From: Xiphias gladius
Taxonomy: Eukaryota; Chordata; Actinopteri; Istiophoriformes; Xiphiidae
Direction of reading: 5' to 3'
NCBI RefSeq assembly: GCF_016859285.1
Contig: NC_053415.1
Coordinates: 464,501 to 528,500, forward strand
Length of the DNA stretch: 64,000 nucleotides
Shown: positions 24,791 to 36,428 of the stretch, piece after piece
How positions within the stretch are numbered: the first letter of the stretch is position 1
How the letters are laid out: each line of letters starts with the position of its first letter
Translations under genes and position numbers: made by a program
The notes under the pieces: model-generated
What the model was told of the DNA's origin: nothing
The model's database searches: none
What the model saw: only the letters and a program-made list of their open reading frames with translations

Positions 24791-25409
24791 CTAACAAACA
24801 TTACAGTCAGATTTGCTTTCTGTTTATATTTTCTCAGTTTGAAGTTTAAGTTCTTAATTTAACATAAATAGCTTGCAACTGCAGCAGTTGTAGCCACTTT
24901 CTACCAGAGTCAGCATGAAGACAATATGCAAGGCTCCTAGTGACTTTTTTAAATTGTAAGTGTATGGGGGTAAGGATTGAATTTGATACTAGCCTCCATC
25001 ATGATTCTTATTGTATTCACTATCATGAGAAGAAACAACCACCACCCAATTTAACATGTATTAAAGACACACAGCCAATTTCCATCAGGAATATTTTATT
25101 CAAACTACAAAAAAAAGGAGTCTCTGGAAAATTTTCAATCTCAGCAGTACATTCATTCAACTCATCATTTCAAGTCAAAGATCTCAAGTCAGAGGAACTT
25201 AATTAAAACTAGAAATTTTAAGGTGAATTGACATATAAAGACCTTATATTCACTTATTAATGTGAAAAGATAAGTTAATTCCAGTAAATTCCTACATGAT
25301 ATTTTACAGTTTAACAAAACAATGTTTTGTGAAACAAAGTTTCAAGCTTCAAAAAAATCAAGATGATAAATTATTTTTGGCCGGACCACAACAGTGAGGT
25401 CAGTCCTAT
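24791..25409. other. Intergenic DNA, nothing recognised
   Basis: No gene recognised. The 88-codon frame at 24940-25206 has no domain. Confidence 0.4.
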
Positions 25410-25790
25410 AAACTTGAATGTCCGTGAGTGAGAGAGTGAGTGAGTGATGAAGTTACACCATTGGTCAGTCGAATACTGCGTGACTGAGTACTGACATAAC
25501 ACCACTGGTCAGTCGACTGAGTGCTGGAGTTTCCTCCTCGCTCTTTCAAAATGAATCTCTGTGCAAACAGTTATGTCATCAGGTGGGCGTTTACAGGCAG
25601 TGTTGCCAACTTAGCACCTTTGTTGCTAGTTTAAGGTTTCTCAGACCCCTTTAGCAACTTTTCTTCACCAAAGAACCTACCGACAAATCTAGCAACTTTT
25701 TGGACAAAGCTTAGCTACTCTCCGTAGCAGAGAGTTCCCAGTATTCCCCCATGAGTGCGAGGTTGGGCGCTCATGGGGGTGTATGGTTAT
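25410..25790. repeat. Dispersed repeat R6, copy 1 (hAT-associated?)
   Basis: Contains ggcagtgttgccaactta, tctagcaactttttggac and gcagagagttcccagtat. The same series appears, more diverged, at about 57825-57925, just upstream of a hAT-like coding fragment. It may therefore be the terminal region of a hAT element. The 3' side has a short inverted repeat cccccatgag...ctcatggggg. Confidence 0.5.
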
Positions 25791-26133
25791 ATATGTAGAG
25801 CTGAAGCTATGTGATTAGATCAGGGCCTAAGGCCTCTGACCCAAGGCCTTTGATAAGCGAGATAATGCTTTGGAATTAAAGCCATATGTTAGTGACGCTT
25901 TTCAGGAAAACAACTGCCTTATGTAAGAGTCGGTGGAAAAGGCTGATTTTCAGAGTGGTTCGTTGGCTTCATACCCTCTCACAAGAAGACCTGCAGGTGC
26001 TTGATTTGACGCCGTACTTCTTTGTTATAAACCTTTATATGCAATCAAGACGGTGTCCGCGGAGTCTCCTTCATCCTTTTCACATCATCATCACCATCAA
26101 ATAAACTACACCTTAGCAGGCACACCTCTCTAT

Positions 26134-26182
26134 GCTGCTGTCCGATCAGTTCAATGAGACATTCAACTGATCGGACAGCAGC
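26134..26182. other. Strong hairpin (18-base perfect arms)
   Basis: The 18-base arm gctgctgtccgatcagtt (26134-26151) is perfectly complementary to 26165-26182. The 13-base spacer between them itself pairs aatg with catt, leaving a 3-base loop. No element explains it. Confidence 0.9.
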
Positions 26183-26965
26183 TGACACAGCAGTGAATGA
26201 GCTACTAACTTTCTCACTGAATGATCAAGTAAATATAGCTGAAATCACATTCCATTCCATTGCCTGAAAACAGAAACAGAAAAACATGAAAATGAGAACA
26301 GCTTTATTGGGAATTCAGCTGTATCAAAATACTGTATATTTGAGCACAAATAATAGGAGAGAAGCAAACATGTTAAGGATGGTCCAGTCATATAATAGGT
26401 TTTGACCTAGTCTAATTTCCACAGTTCTCCTGTTTGCATTTGGAATTAAATTGTGACAATCTTTTCTCACAATTATTCAGTATGCTGACCTTGGTAATTG
26501 AAGTTAAGGAAACAAAATATTAGGCAGTGAACCTCATTGCAAACATACCACATACTTAAAAACATCATAGAATACAAGCAGTATGCACATATACAGCTGT
26601 CCTAGATATTTACGAATACTTGTAGCTTATTCTGTATTATTGATGATGATGTTGAATCTTGTACTTGTGACTCTGTATTTTTGCACTTGCTTCCATCAAG
26701 TTGCAGGAATAGCCTTTAATATTTTAAAAGTATAAGTATGTTGGGATAGGTTTGATTATGCTGATCAGCAAAAAAAACTTTGGTTCTCTCAACCTTGATG
26801 GTTGCACTCTTAGGATCAGTTAGGTGGGCCAGTAACCAATGCTAGCACCTTACATCACTTTCCATAATGATGTTAATCAATGTGTTTCATCCCTGACAAT
26901 AAACACATAAAGAGCCAAACAAGTTGCATAAATGCACGAGATAAAATAATTGTTATGATTTAACA
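26183..26965. other. Intergenic DNA, nothing recognised
   Basis: No gene recognised. Confidence 0.4.
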
Positions 26966-27537
26966 AAAATATTCAATTCAATTCAGTTTTATTTAAATTG
27001 CACCAAATCATAACATACTGTACATAATCTCTTGGCACATTATAGAGTAAGAGGAAGACCTTACAATATATACAGAGAAACCAAACAGTTCCACCATGAG
27101 CAAGCACTTGGCGACAGTGGAGAGGAAAAACTCCCTTTAACAGGAGGAAACCTCTGACAGAACCATACTCACAGTGGGCGGCCGTCTGCCTTGACCGATT
27201 AGGTTGAGAGGAGAGAAATGGGGGAGAGATGAGAAAGAGGGGAGAGATGGGGAGATAGAAGAGAGAGAGACCAGGAACAGCTGTAGAGACTGTTGTATTC
27301 AAGCTCTGTCAGACTGGTTGTTATAATAATAATAATAATAATAGTGATATTTATAGGTGTCATTATGTTATTAATAATAACAGCAGCAACAATAGCAGCA
27401 CCAACCAATAATAATGATAGAAAATTAATAATGATGAGTATTGAGTAGTAGGGACAGAGCCGGATCATGCGGCTCTGGAGATACCTGTAGAGAAGACATG
27501 AAGTTAATGACACGCAGTAGTGTGATATAAATGCATG

Positions 27538-27540
<3 letters not shown>
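26966..27540 (-). repeat. Interspersed repeat R1, first segment
   Basis: Begins with attcaattcaattcag (an (ATTCA)n-type tail, 3' end on the minus strand). It continues with ccaccatgagcaagcact and aaaaactccctttaacagg, words common in a teleost interspersed repeat known to me but not by name. The segment from about 27440 aligns with 61508-61680. It is interrupted at its GA-rich tract by the LINE and resumes at 32732. Confidence 0.65.

Positions 27541-27597
<57 letters not shown>
27541..27597. repeat. (GA)n tract at the 3' junction of the LINE
   Basis: An uninterrupted GA run directly abutting the last bases of the LINE. A matching GA tract lies at its other end (32668-32731). Confidence 0.97.
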
Positions 27598-27601
<4 letters not shown>

Positions 27602-27708
27602 ACTTTTTTAAAAACATTTATTAAACCCACATCATCACCCAAAGACCAGAAATAAAAATATCAAAACAAAGAGAAGCAAAAAACTGTCACCAAAAAAAAC
27701 ATTTTCTC

Positions 27709-30700
27709 TCAGAAATTAACAATCAGCTCTCCCTCCCCCCCGACAGAACATAAGACCCCTCCCACAGCCCAAATGTGCCTGAAGTCCTGCACGTTGTCCA
27801 TCATTATATAATAAGCGTGTTCCACTCTCAGCCGGGCCTTCAACAGTCCCTGCAGAACCGGCACAGGTTCCACGTCGCCAGTGTTCTGGACCCGGTTCCT
27901 GCACGTCAGCCAGATGGCCAGCTTGGCAGAACCAGATAAAAAGTTCACCAGTGTATGTGCCGTCTTCTTTTTTGCACTGTAACTGGGGCCAAAAATGAAC
28001 AACTCAAAAGAAAATTTATCCCCGATACCCTGAAACCACCTTTTTAAAAGCTCGAACAGCGTCACCAGCCGAGGACACTGAACAAACAAATGCTCCAGGG
28101 TCTCCGCCTGAGAGCAGAAGACACACTCCTCCCCAAGCTCAGGATCCAGGTGCGCTCTGTATCTGTTCGTAGCTATTGCCCCGTGTACAACCCTCCACTG
28201 GAGGTCTGCTGTCCGCTTTTCAATGGGCACCTTGTACAGGGCCCGCCAGCTGCCTTTCGGGGAAGCGCCTGGACCAAAAAACTCAGTCCACCTCGACTCC
28301 CTCATCCCCGCCAAAGAGCGCAGGTTCAGAACCTTCACGCAGATTTGATAGGCTGCTTTTTTCCCTACAGCCTGGAACTGGTCCAGGTGTGGGGTTGTGA
28401 ACGTCAGCAGCTGTCCTCCTCCTTCCTGCCACTCTCCCACAGCTGGGGTGACGGACAGAGAGGGGAAGCTGTACTCGCAGCCTTCACTCCATTGTTTGCA
28501 CAGGTCTCTGTTCTCTGCGAATGCTCTCAGGTTTTGTGGCAGGGCAGCACTGACCTCCTTCACCACTCTGTAAATCAGCCTGGTAAAGGTGATGTTGCTC
28601 ATCCTTCCCAGGTCGTCCACCGATGTTGCCGTCACCTTCATCAGATGTCCTAGTTTGGTGCAGCCGGCCTCCCTGAGACCGGCTCGCAAGCTGGCAGACT
28701 GCAACGTCTGGGTCTGTATAAAGTTGTTGAAGAACAACGGTTCTTCAAACAACCACATACCCGGAGTTTCATTTGTACAACGTGTGATCTTAAAGATCTG
28801 CCACACCTGCAGGACAGAGCTGTAAAAAGGTTTCAGTCCAGTTAGGTCCACCGTTTCCAGTTGGAGGAGGAAAAGCTGTTTGTCGTAGCCCAGTCGACCG
28901 GCTCTCCTCAGCAGCAGACGAGCTGTGTCGAACCAGCTTGGGCCACAGTTGTACAGCAGCCTTTGCGCGGTCTGGAGTCTAAATGAGGCCATTTAGGACT
29001 GGATGTTGATCAATCCCTGCCCCCCTTCAGCCGCAGGCAGATGTAAGGCTGCTGCTCTGACCCAGTGGTAACCAGACCAGAAGAAGTCCAGGATGGCTTT
29101 CTGAATTTCCTCTACCAGGTGGCGTCAGAGCGATAACTTTGTGCCAGAGAGTCAAGGAGACCAAGTTATTGGCAACAAGAACCCTTCCCCTATATGACAA
29201 CTGGGGTAGCAGCCATTTCCATTTAGACAACCGAGCGCACACTTTCTCCCTAGCTCCCTCCCAGTTCTTTCTCTGAAAGCCCTCAGTGCCCAAGAACACT
29301 CCCAGCACCTTCAGCCCCTCCTTCCCCCAATGGAGTCCTCCAGGCAGACTGGGCACTGCTTGATCCCGCCACTGTCCCACCAACAGAGCTTCACTTTTTT
29401 TCCAGTTCAACCGTGCAGATGAGGCCTGTTCATAAAGAGTCAGGGTGTCCTGCAGATGTTGAACATCCTCTTGACTGGAAACAAAGATGTAAATGTCGTC
29501 TGCATAAGCAGAAACAGTGGGAGGACGATCGAGGTCCGGCAGTGAGAGACCACTGAGCCGACCTCTCAGCCTGCACAGCAGGGGCTCAATAGCTAAGCTA
29601 TATAGTTGACCTGAGATAGGACGACCCTGTCTTATCCCTCGCTGTACAGGGATTGGCCGGCTCAGCCCCGTCCCCATCTTCACCATACATTGTGCACCTT
29701 TATACAGTAAACCAACCCAAGCCAGAAAACCATCACCAATACCAAAAGCCCTAAGTGCAGAAAACAAGTAGGAGTGATCCACCCTGTCAAAAGCCTTTTC
29801 CTGATCTAAAGACATTATCCCACAATTTACATTATAATATTTACAAACATCAATAACATCTCGTATGAGGAAAATGTTGTCCATGATTGTCCTATCTGGT
29901 ACACAATAGGTCTGGTCTATATTTACAATTATTTCCAGGACGTCCTTAAGTCTGTTTGATAAGGCTCTGGAAAGCACCTTATAGTCTGTACAGAGGAGGG
30001 CAACTGGCCTCCAGTTCTTAAGTTGGGCCAGGTCTCCCTTCTTGGGTAGCAGGGAGAGCACAGCCCTCTGACAGGAGACTGGGAGAGATCCTGTTTTAAA
30101 GCACTCTAACAGAACACCATGTAAATCGGGTCCGATGGTGTTCCAGAAATGCTTTTAGAAGTCACTGGAGAGACCATCGATCCCTGGTGCCCGTCCCAAT
30201 GCCATCTGGTTGATGGCGACCGTCAACTCCTCCAGAGTCAGCTCCCGATCCAGACCAGCCTTCTCGTCCGGGCTAAGTTGAGGAAGCCCTTGCAGAAGTT
30301 CCTCGCGACCCTCCGTGTTCCAGTGGCCTGCACCAAAGAGGTCGGTGTAGAAATCCATTGCATGGCTCCCCATCTCATCCAGACTAGCGGTCACTCTGCC
30401 TCCTGGCAGCCTAAGGCAGGTCATCTGCTTTCGTTTGGCGACCGATTTTTCCAGGTTGAAAAAGAAGGAGCTTGGAGCATCCATGTCCTTCAGCTGGAGG
30501 AAGCAGGACCTGACAAGGGCTCCTTTTATTCTCTCCTGCAGTAAGGAGCTCAGCTCCAACCTTTTTTCCTGCAACAGTTGGCCCTTAGCAGGATCTGGGT
30601 TGCCATGCAAGCCCTCTTCAAGTTCTTGCACTGCTAACGTGATTTTAGCAGTGGAATGGCAGGTGTACTGTTGGCAAAAAACACGAATTTGCGTTTTGCC

Positions 30701-31567
30701 AATCTCCCACCACAGTTTCAGTGAACTGAAGTCAGTTTTTTTAATTTTCCACTGTTGCCAAAATTGCTCAAAGCAGTGACAGAAAGTCCTATCTAGAAGG
30801 AGTTTGTTGTTAAAACTCCGGTAAGATTTAACCCTTTCACCCGGTGAAATATACAGATCTATGCTGACTAAGTGATGGTCAGTGAACCCAACTGGACTAA
30901 TTGTGCTCTCAACAAGTCTGGAGCTGAGACTTTGGGAGATATAGATTCTGTCCAGTCGGGCTGCACTGACCGTGCCGTCTCTGACCCTCACCCATGTGTA
31001 CTGTCTGGACTGTGGATGTTTGACCCTCCACGCGTCCAGCAGATCTAGTTGTGTTATAATGCTGTTTAGGTTCTGGGATGACTGCGGGTGGGGTTCCTCG
31101 CTTGTCCTGTCCACAGTAAAGTCGACAGTACAGTTGAAGTCCCCACCAATGATGAGTTGGTCGTGATGGTGTTTCGTTAGCTCGTTTTGTAGCTTGTTGA
31201 ACAAGACTACTCTTTCGGCCCCCTGGTTTGGGGCATATATGTTGACAAAGCAGAACACAGATTTCTCTATTTCTGCTCTGACCATCAACAACCGTCCCTT
31301 CACTACTTCAGTAGTAGACAGAACCGTTGTATTTGTGGTTGGTTTTAACAAAACGGCTACTCCTGCACTGAAGTTGGTGCCATGGCTAAGGGCATATGTA
31401 CCCTCCCACCATAAACCCCAATCTACTTTGTCTGTCTGAGTTGTGTGTGTCTCTTGTAAAAACAGCACATCAATCTTTTTTTGAGCAGAGACCTCAGATA
31501 TTAGAGCTCTTTTGTGCTTGTCTCTCCCACCATTGATGTTTAGAGACCCTATTCTGAGGTTCCGCAT
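27709..31567 (-). pseudogene. LINE ORF2: endonuclease-reverse transcriptase, disrupted
   Basis: Starts MRNLRIGSLNINGG at 31567. The endonuclease domain (about 31567-30800) has LQETHT, GGDFNC and FTDHHLV, which carry its catalytic residues. The RT domain (about 30330-29300) has GRAPGIDGLSSDF, LLPKKGDLAQLKNWRPVALL, MSLDQEKAFDRVDH, the RQGRPISGQLYSL block and the active-site box AYADDIYIF. The C-terminal part (28992-27709) has CVFCSQAETLEHLFVQC, a zinc-binding region. Breaks: an in-frame TAA at 30155-30157 just after SSDF, a frameshift near 29117, and a TAA at about 28996-28994. The frame otherwise stays open for more than 1250 codons. The natural stop is at about 27709. The protein would nick the target and reverse-transcribe the element RNA there. 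Confidence 0.9.
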
Positions 31568-31678
31568 TGAGGGGACAGAGAAAAATATCAGACGTAAGAC
31601 AAGCAGGGAACAGTAAAGAGGAAAAAACACCTTGTGTTACATGATCATGTCAGCGACCTTCTAGTCCTTCTAACAGTT

Positions 31679-32526
31679 TTACTTTTTGCTTCTTTCCTCA
31701 AAGTTGTGACGTGTTTTTTTAGACGGAAGCGTTTCTTTTCGTCCAAAAATGTCAAACCCAACCAGTTTTTTTAATATGCCAACAGATCTAATGAACTTGT
31801 CAGTGTCTCTGAAATAATCAGTCACTTTAACAGATTTTCCAAATGTTTCATCCAGGAACTGATTTATTTCCTCTAGAGAGTAGAGGTTTGTGTTCCTGTT
31901 AGGAGTCTCACCAATAGATACAGCGTCTGACTCAGAGTCGTACTCCATGTCTCCTCCTGCTGGCCTGAGCTGGCGTAGACCAGGTAGTGGCCATCGCCGT
32001 GCTTCACCCTGAAAGATACCTCCAGCGTCTGGGTCGGCGAGTCCAGGAACATGAACACCTGCCGCCTCAGAGACTGGACGTGCCTCAGTTTGGGATCCTT
32101 ACATCCCAGACTCACTGTCTTAAATCCGCTGGCGAATTTACCGAACCTGCGGAGTTCGGTCTCCAGCGATTCATTTGGGATGAACGGCGGAACACCGGAT
32201 ACGGTGATCCGCATGGAGGGCACCGACAGCGGGGAGACCTGTACGAAATTCTCCCTGATAAACACACCGCTCTTGGTCAGACGATGCACCTGAGGCTCGT
32301 CCTTCAGGAACACAACCACCGCTCGGTTCATTCTGGAGGCAAAACACAGCTGATCGGGTCCCACCTGTTCACCGGCGGCCAGCAGAACTTCCTCTACGGT
32401 CACGGTGCTATCCGGCGGGACTATCCGCACTCCCTGCGGGGGTGAGACGGGGGTGGCGTCTCGGAGGACGCCATCACTCCCGAAGACCTCCTGACAAGTC
32501 CACCGGTCGATCGGCAAACAAATCAA
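31679..32526 (-). pseudogene. LINE ORF1 (RNA-binding protein), internally deleted
   Basis: Reads MICLPIDRWTCQEVFG at 32526 and continues through an RRM-like segment (NRAVVVFLKDEPQVHRL, MRITVSGVPPFIPNE, RRQVFMFLDSP) to GHYLVYASSG near 31960. There the frame shifts into MEYDSESDAVSI (31948) and the C-terminal part with LEEINQFLDETFGKSVKV. In related Tx1 ORF1 proteins CCHC zinc knuckles lie between these two parts; none is present, so a deletion at the shift point is likely. The start codon is the first ATG of the open frame and is not independently supported. Confidence 0.7.
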
Positions 32527-32667
32527 TGAACCAATTTAGAAAAAGGAAGCTTACCTGATCATGTACAGAGGAAAAGGTGCAGAGATAATCCAGAAACCCA
32601 CACAAAACAATTCACAACTCCCGCCACTCGCACGTCCACCCTCACTCACGCTCACAACCGGAAACAC

Positions 32668-32683
32668 AGAGAGAGAGAGAGAC

Positions 32684-32731
<48 letters not shown>
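32668..32731. repeat. (GA)n tract at the 5' junction of the LINE
   Basis: A GA run with one gacagaca interruption, directly adjoining the 5' end of the LINE and then continuing into R1. Confidence 0.97.
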
Positions 32732-32733
<2 letters not shown>

Positions 32734-33040
32734 AGTTTTTCATGGGAGTTCCCCCACCAGCATCAGTCTATAGCAGCATAACTAAGGGATGGTTCAGGGC
32801 TCACCTGAGCCAGCCCTACCTATATCCTTAATCAAAGAGGAAAGTTTTAAGCCTAATCTTAAATGTAGATAGGATGTTTGTCTCCTGAATCCAAAATGGG
32901 AGCTAGCTCCACAGGAGAGGAGGCTGATAGCTGAAGGCTTTGCCTCCCATTCTACTCATGGAAACTCTAGGAACCACAAGTAAGCCTGCATTTTGAGAGC
33001 AGAGTTTTCTATTGGGATAATAGGGTACTATGAGGTCTTT
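32732..33040 (-). repeat. Interspersed repeat R1, second segment
   Basis: Contains atagcagcataactaaggg, cctgagccagccc, gttttaagcctaatctta and gataatagggtactatga. These match 61740-62010 in order. Together with 26966-27540 it reconstitutes R1 around the LINE. Confidence 0.8.
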
Positions 33041-33860
33041 ACAGTGCAACTTAACCCACACCATAATTTTGCAAAATGGTAAAAAGTGTGAGGCTGGAGT
33101 TGTTCAGTGACCACAAGGCACCTACGCTAGAGGGCTCTTTGGATGCGGAGGTCTTTTCTACTCCAGAATCCCTTGTAGCGGACATTCGTGTGGTGGAGGA
33201 TCATGTGTGGTCCTGAGCCGTATCAATTTGAGCTGTTGGCTCCAGCCCCGGTAATGCCTGAAGCCAGAGATCTCAGAGCCAAGCATGTAGTTGGAATAGC
33301 ACTCTCATGACAAATGCCGTTTGTACATAGCAGTGTGTTGCTATCGAGGGACTTGCTGCCATCTGCAACCACTGCCGAGCCTTATGAGGGTCTGAAGGGA
33401 AAGAATCCAGTCTGGTGCTGCTTCTACAGCAGTTAAAAGTACAAATCTTAACCACTGCGCCAAAATAGAAAAATACAAAGTAGAGGGTTAGCAAAAAACA
33501 GCGTAAACTCTCACACAAAGACAGGTGCTGGGGGTGGTGGGCTACCCATTAGAGGGCATTAAAAAATTTTTTTAAATATATATCAATAATTTCATGATGT
33601 AAACAAGTCCCAAACTGTTGACTCTATGACAGCATATGCCTTGCAAGGTTCAGGACTGTTTAAAATGGTAGATTGCATGTTAAGCAAATTTCAACCTATG
33701 AAATGCTTTTATTATTTATTGATTATTTTATTATTTATTAATATTTTTATAACTTTGGAAAGAAATGTCAATATCAACAACAGCATTGATGTGTTTCATC
33801 ATAGTACAGTCAAATAATTTAGTTTACAGCTCAAAAAACATGTTTAAGTGTGCAGTACCT
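33041..33860. mobile_element. Insertion of about 0.8 kb within R1
   Basis: R1 is interrupted after gtactatgaggtcttta (33026-33041) and resumes at ctctttaagat (33860). The uninterrupted copy at 61990-62015 reads straight through (tatgagctctttaaggg). The insert starts cagtgcaacttaac and ends cttaagtgtgcagta reversed in kind, a possible weak terminal inverted repeat. tcttta is present on both sides and could be a short target duplication. No coding region was recognised. Confidence 0.5.
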
Positions 33861-34095
33861 CTTTAAGATCGATAAGGCTTGGTCATTAAGGGCTTTGTTT
33901 TTAAGGAAAATGATTTTGAATTCTACACTGGATTTTACAGGGAGCCAGTGCAGAGAAGCTAATATGGGAGAAATAGGATCTCTTTTTCTAGATCCTGTCA
34001 GTACTCACACTTCAGCATTTTGGATCAGCTGGAAGCTTTTCACAGATTTAATGGAATATAACTGTGAACAATTAGTAACTAAACCCACTCGTTGC
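33861..34095 (-). repeat. Interspersed repeat R1, third segment
   Basis: Contains ttttacagggagccagtg, gatctctttttctagatcc and cagcattttggatcagctgg. These match 62045-62160. R1 then ends or is cut next to the gypsy remnant. Confidence 0.75.
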
Positions 34096-34128
34096 AATAA
34101 GTTACAGTAGATCTAGCACATGGCAATT

Positions 34129-35330
34129 ATGGCAAGCAAAACTAACAGTCCATCAGAGCTCGATTTGGTTAACTGGTGCTGAGGAGAGGGAGTAGACGTA
34201 GAACATGCCCTCTTTCTGTATGGATCGCAGAAAACATTACAGTAGCCGTTACAGAGGACACAGCAGAAACTATCAAAGATTTGGGCAAAGTTCGAGTAAG
34301 GGGCAAAATGTTTCACTCTCAACATCATTCCTTCATGGTTTTGTGCGAGTGCCGTGAAGTGATAGATCATACCAAAATCCCCTTAGAGGTATGCCAATAA
34401 TGGATGGTAGCGCATGGAACACTATATAGAGCATGAAAACACTGCCAGGTTGGATAATTTCATAGAGAAATTACTCAACCTTATTCAGAATGAGGGGAAA
34501 AACAATGGGTGATATCCAGAGATTATGAATATCAGCAGCCCTGAATCATTTGTGCAGCTTGTGATGTATGGGGCCGAACTGGTAAACCACAAGACCGTAG
34601 TGCTTATAGACATCTGAGGACTTTCCTTGGAGTCAGTCCCACTCCCACAGGAGAGAAAAGCCTAGACAGTTGGTTAGAGGTAGCAAAATTTAAGGTAGAT
34701 GAAGGTGAGTGCTCTGAGAAGGAGAATGGAAGAAGAATATATGAGAGTCTCAAAGGCCCCACCGTAGAGATCATTCAGGCTGTACGTATGACTGATCCTG
34801 ATGCTAGCCCAGTGGTACCTCAGAGTCAGGAGAAGACCTCTTCTTTTCCTTCAGATCCCTCGGACATCTGCCTGGTGAGAGGCTGTCAGAATTCCTGCAA
34901 AGATTAGAGATGTTCCTCATCAAAATTAGTGCAGGGGGTGGCCTCTCAGTTAGCACAGCTAACAAAGCTAGATTTGAGCAGCTTATTAGAGGCTCAAATT
35001 CCAACCTCATGTTACTGCAGTTGAAAGGTAGTGCAGAGATTATTCCCCTACATTCCTGAGCCTGCTGCAAGAGAGCCTAGGAGCACCCATACGTCGTCAG
35101 CAGGTGCGTGCACACCAGGCAGTTTCACCAGGAGTCTAATGAATACTTTTGCTACTGTTGTGGAGAAAATGGCCATATTGCTTCAAGGTGCAATTTGCCA
35201 GAGAACAAACAGAGATTCATCAAAAAGGTCATACGTTTGGTGCGAGGAGCACAAGATGGAACAAAAGAGAACCCAAATAACACTTTGGAAGAGCAGTGTG
35301 TGGCTAAAGTTCACAAGGTATAAGTCCCTG
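34129..35330 (+). pseudogene. Gypsy Gag remnant with CCHC zinc knuckle
   Basis: An ATG at 34129 starts MASKTNSPSELDLVNWC and is soon broken. Further pieces in shifting frames are KVRVRGKMFHSQHH near 34290, the capsid-like WLEVAKFKVDEG...SLKGPTVEIIQAV at 34672-34790, and a zinc knuckle CYCCGENGHIASRC near 35150-35192 that fits C-x2-C-x4-H-x4-C. The capsid region resembles the PNMA-type Gag fold (from memory). It is non-functional because of several stops. Confidence 0.7.
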
Positions 35331-35379
35331 AAGACAACACCAGCCTGCCTGAGGGTCTTATGGGTCCTTCAATGATTTA

Positions 35380-35480
35380 CTCTATCAAAGCCAATAACCT
35401 GTCCTTCAATGCTCTCATGGACAGTGGTTTGAACATGACCATAATCATTGAGAGCTGGTAACACAAACACTTGCTAGATG
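35380..35480 (+). pseudogene. Gypsy aspartic protease fragment
   Basis: FNALMDSGLNMTIIIESW at about 35405-35458 matches the active-site region 'ALxDSG..xT.I.ESW' of gypsy proteases, with the D-S-G triad retained. Only this short part of the domain remains. Confidence 0.55.
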
Positions 35481-35669
35481 TCCCAGGTACTGGACAGTGG
35501 TATTAAGGTGTCTGCATGATGAGTGTGAACACAGGGGAGTCGAATGAAACACCAAACTGATTAAAGACAGATTCAACTAGTTGCGTGACAACTGAGGTTG
35601 AGCATTACATTCAAACCTAGGGAAGATGTATCTCTAGAAAGAGCACTAACATTTGAATCAGATAACTAT

Positions 35670-36245
35670 CAATGGTCCATTGGATCTAGTCTGTATTGAC
35701 TTCCTTCAGATAGATCTATATTCCAAATTTATTACTAACGTGTTAATAGTGACAGATGACTATATGCACTATGCACAGGCCTTTCCTACCAAGGACCCAA
35801 AAGCTCTTTGAACAATGTAATGAAGTAATCCTGGAGCCATATATGAGTCTACTAAGTACATGCCTCCAACTGTACTAAAAATGATGCTACTGGATACCCT
35901 CCATATTGACTGATGTTTGGAAGGAAATCAAAGCTACCGGCTGACATATGTTTATTTACCTGAAGAGAGTTGCAGAATGCCTACAGGCTGGCATCGGAGG
36001 CAGCTACATAGAGTCAATTGAGAAATAAGGCTCTGTTCAAGAGATCCGCGCCTGTAAGAAGATGACTGAATCCTTATTCGGAACGTTGGGCTAACTGGCA
36101 AGAATAAACTGCAAAACCAATGGAAATCAATAACTTATGTTGTGGTGGAGTAGTTGCTGATTTTGCGAGTGTACAAGGTCAAACCAGAACATGGCCCTCA
36201 TGTAGTAAAAACTCTGCAGCAGGACCATCTTTTGCCCATTGGTTA
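35670..36245 (+). pseudogene. Gypsy integrase fragment
   Basis: Reads GPLDLVCIDFLQID at about 35674-35715 (with the first catalytic Asp), then VTDDYMHYAQAFPTKDPKA, then after a gap NDATGYPPY and LMFGRKSKLPADIC at 35880-35950, and C-terminal VYKVKPEHG at about 36169-36195. The central part carrying the second Asp and the Glu of the DDE triad is deleted or unreadable, so it is inactive. Confidence 0.7.
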
Positions 36246-36428
36246 TCTGGTTAGGACATGCAACCCTCCCGATGATACAGGACCTGTTAGAAACCCTGTC
36301 ACAAGTTCATAGCATACCTGACGAAGTTAAAGACGAATTATGTCTATTAGTTCAACATTGGACAGTGTTACAGCGTCATCACACACACAGTTTGAAATTT
36401 TCCATAATGCTTTGAGCTTTTGATTTAG

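Larger units (their letters stand above)
27598..32667 (-). mobile_element. Tx1-group (L1 clade) non-LTR retrotransposon
   Basis: A nearly full-length LINE of about 5.07 kb on the minus strand: a 5' region of about 140 bases, ORF1 (32526-31679), ORF2 with apurinic endonuclease, reverse transcriptase and a C-terminal zinc-binding region (31567-27709), and a short 3' region containing aataaatg before the GA tract. Both ends lie in GA repeats (TC on the coding strand). Members of the Tx1 group, such as Kibi, are known to target (TC)n microsatellites; assigning this copy to that lineage needs an RT phylogeny. ORF1 has an internal deletion, and ORF2 has two nonsense codons and a frameshift, so the copy is inactive but young enough for long frames to survive. 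Everything here is seen in the sequence except the lineage name. Confidence 0.9.

Noticed and set aside
27199..27642. 147-codon minus frame with Ser-Leu repeats
   Set aside because: Runs through the GA tract and repeat R1; not a gene.
28090..28653. 187-codon plus-strand frame
   Set aside because: Antisense to LINE ORF2, whose motifs are clear on the minus strand; the same holds for the plus-strand frames at 30149-32445.
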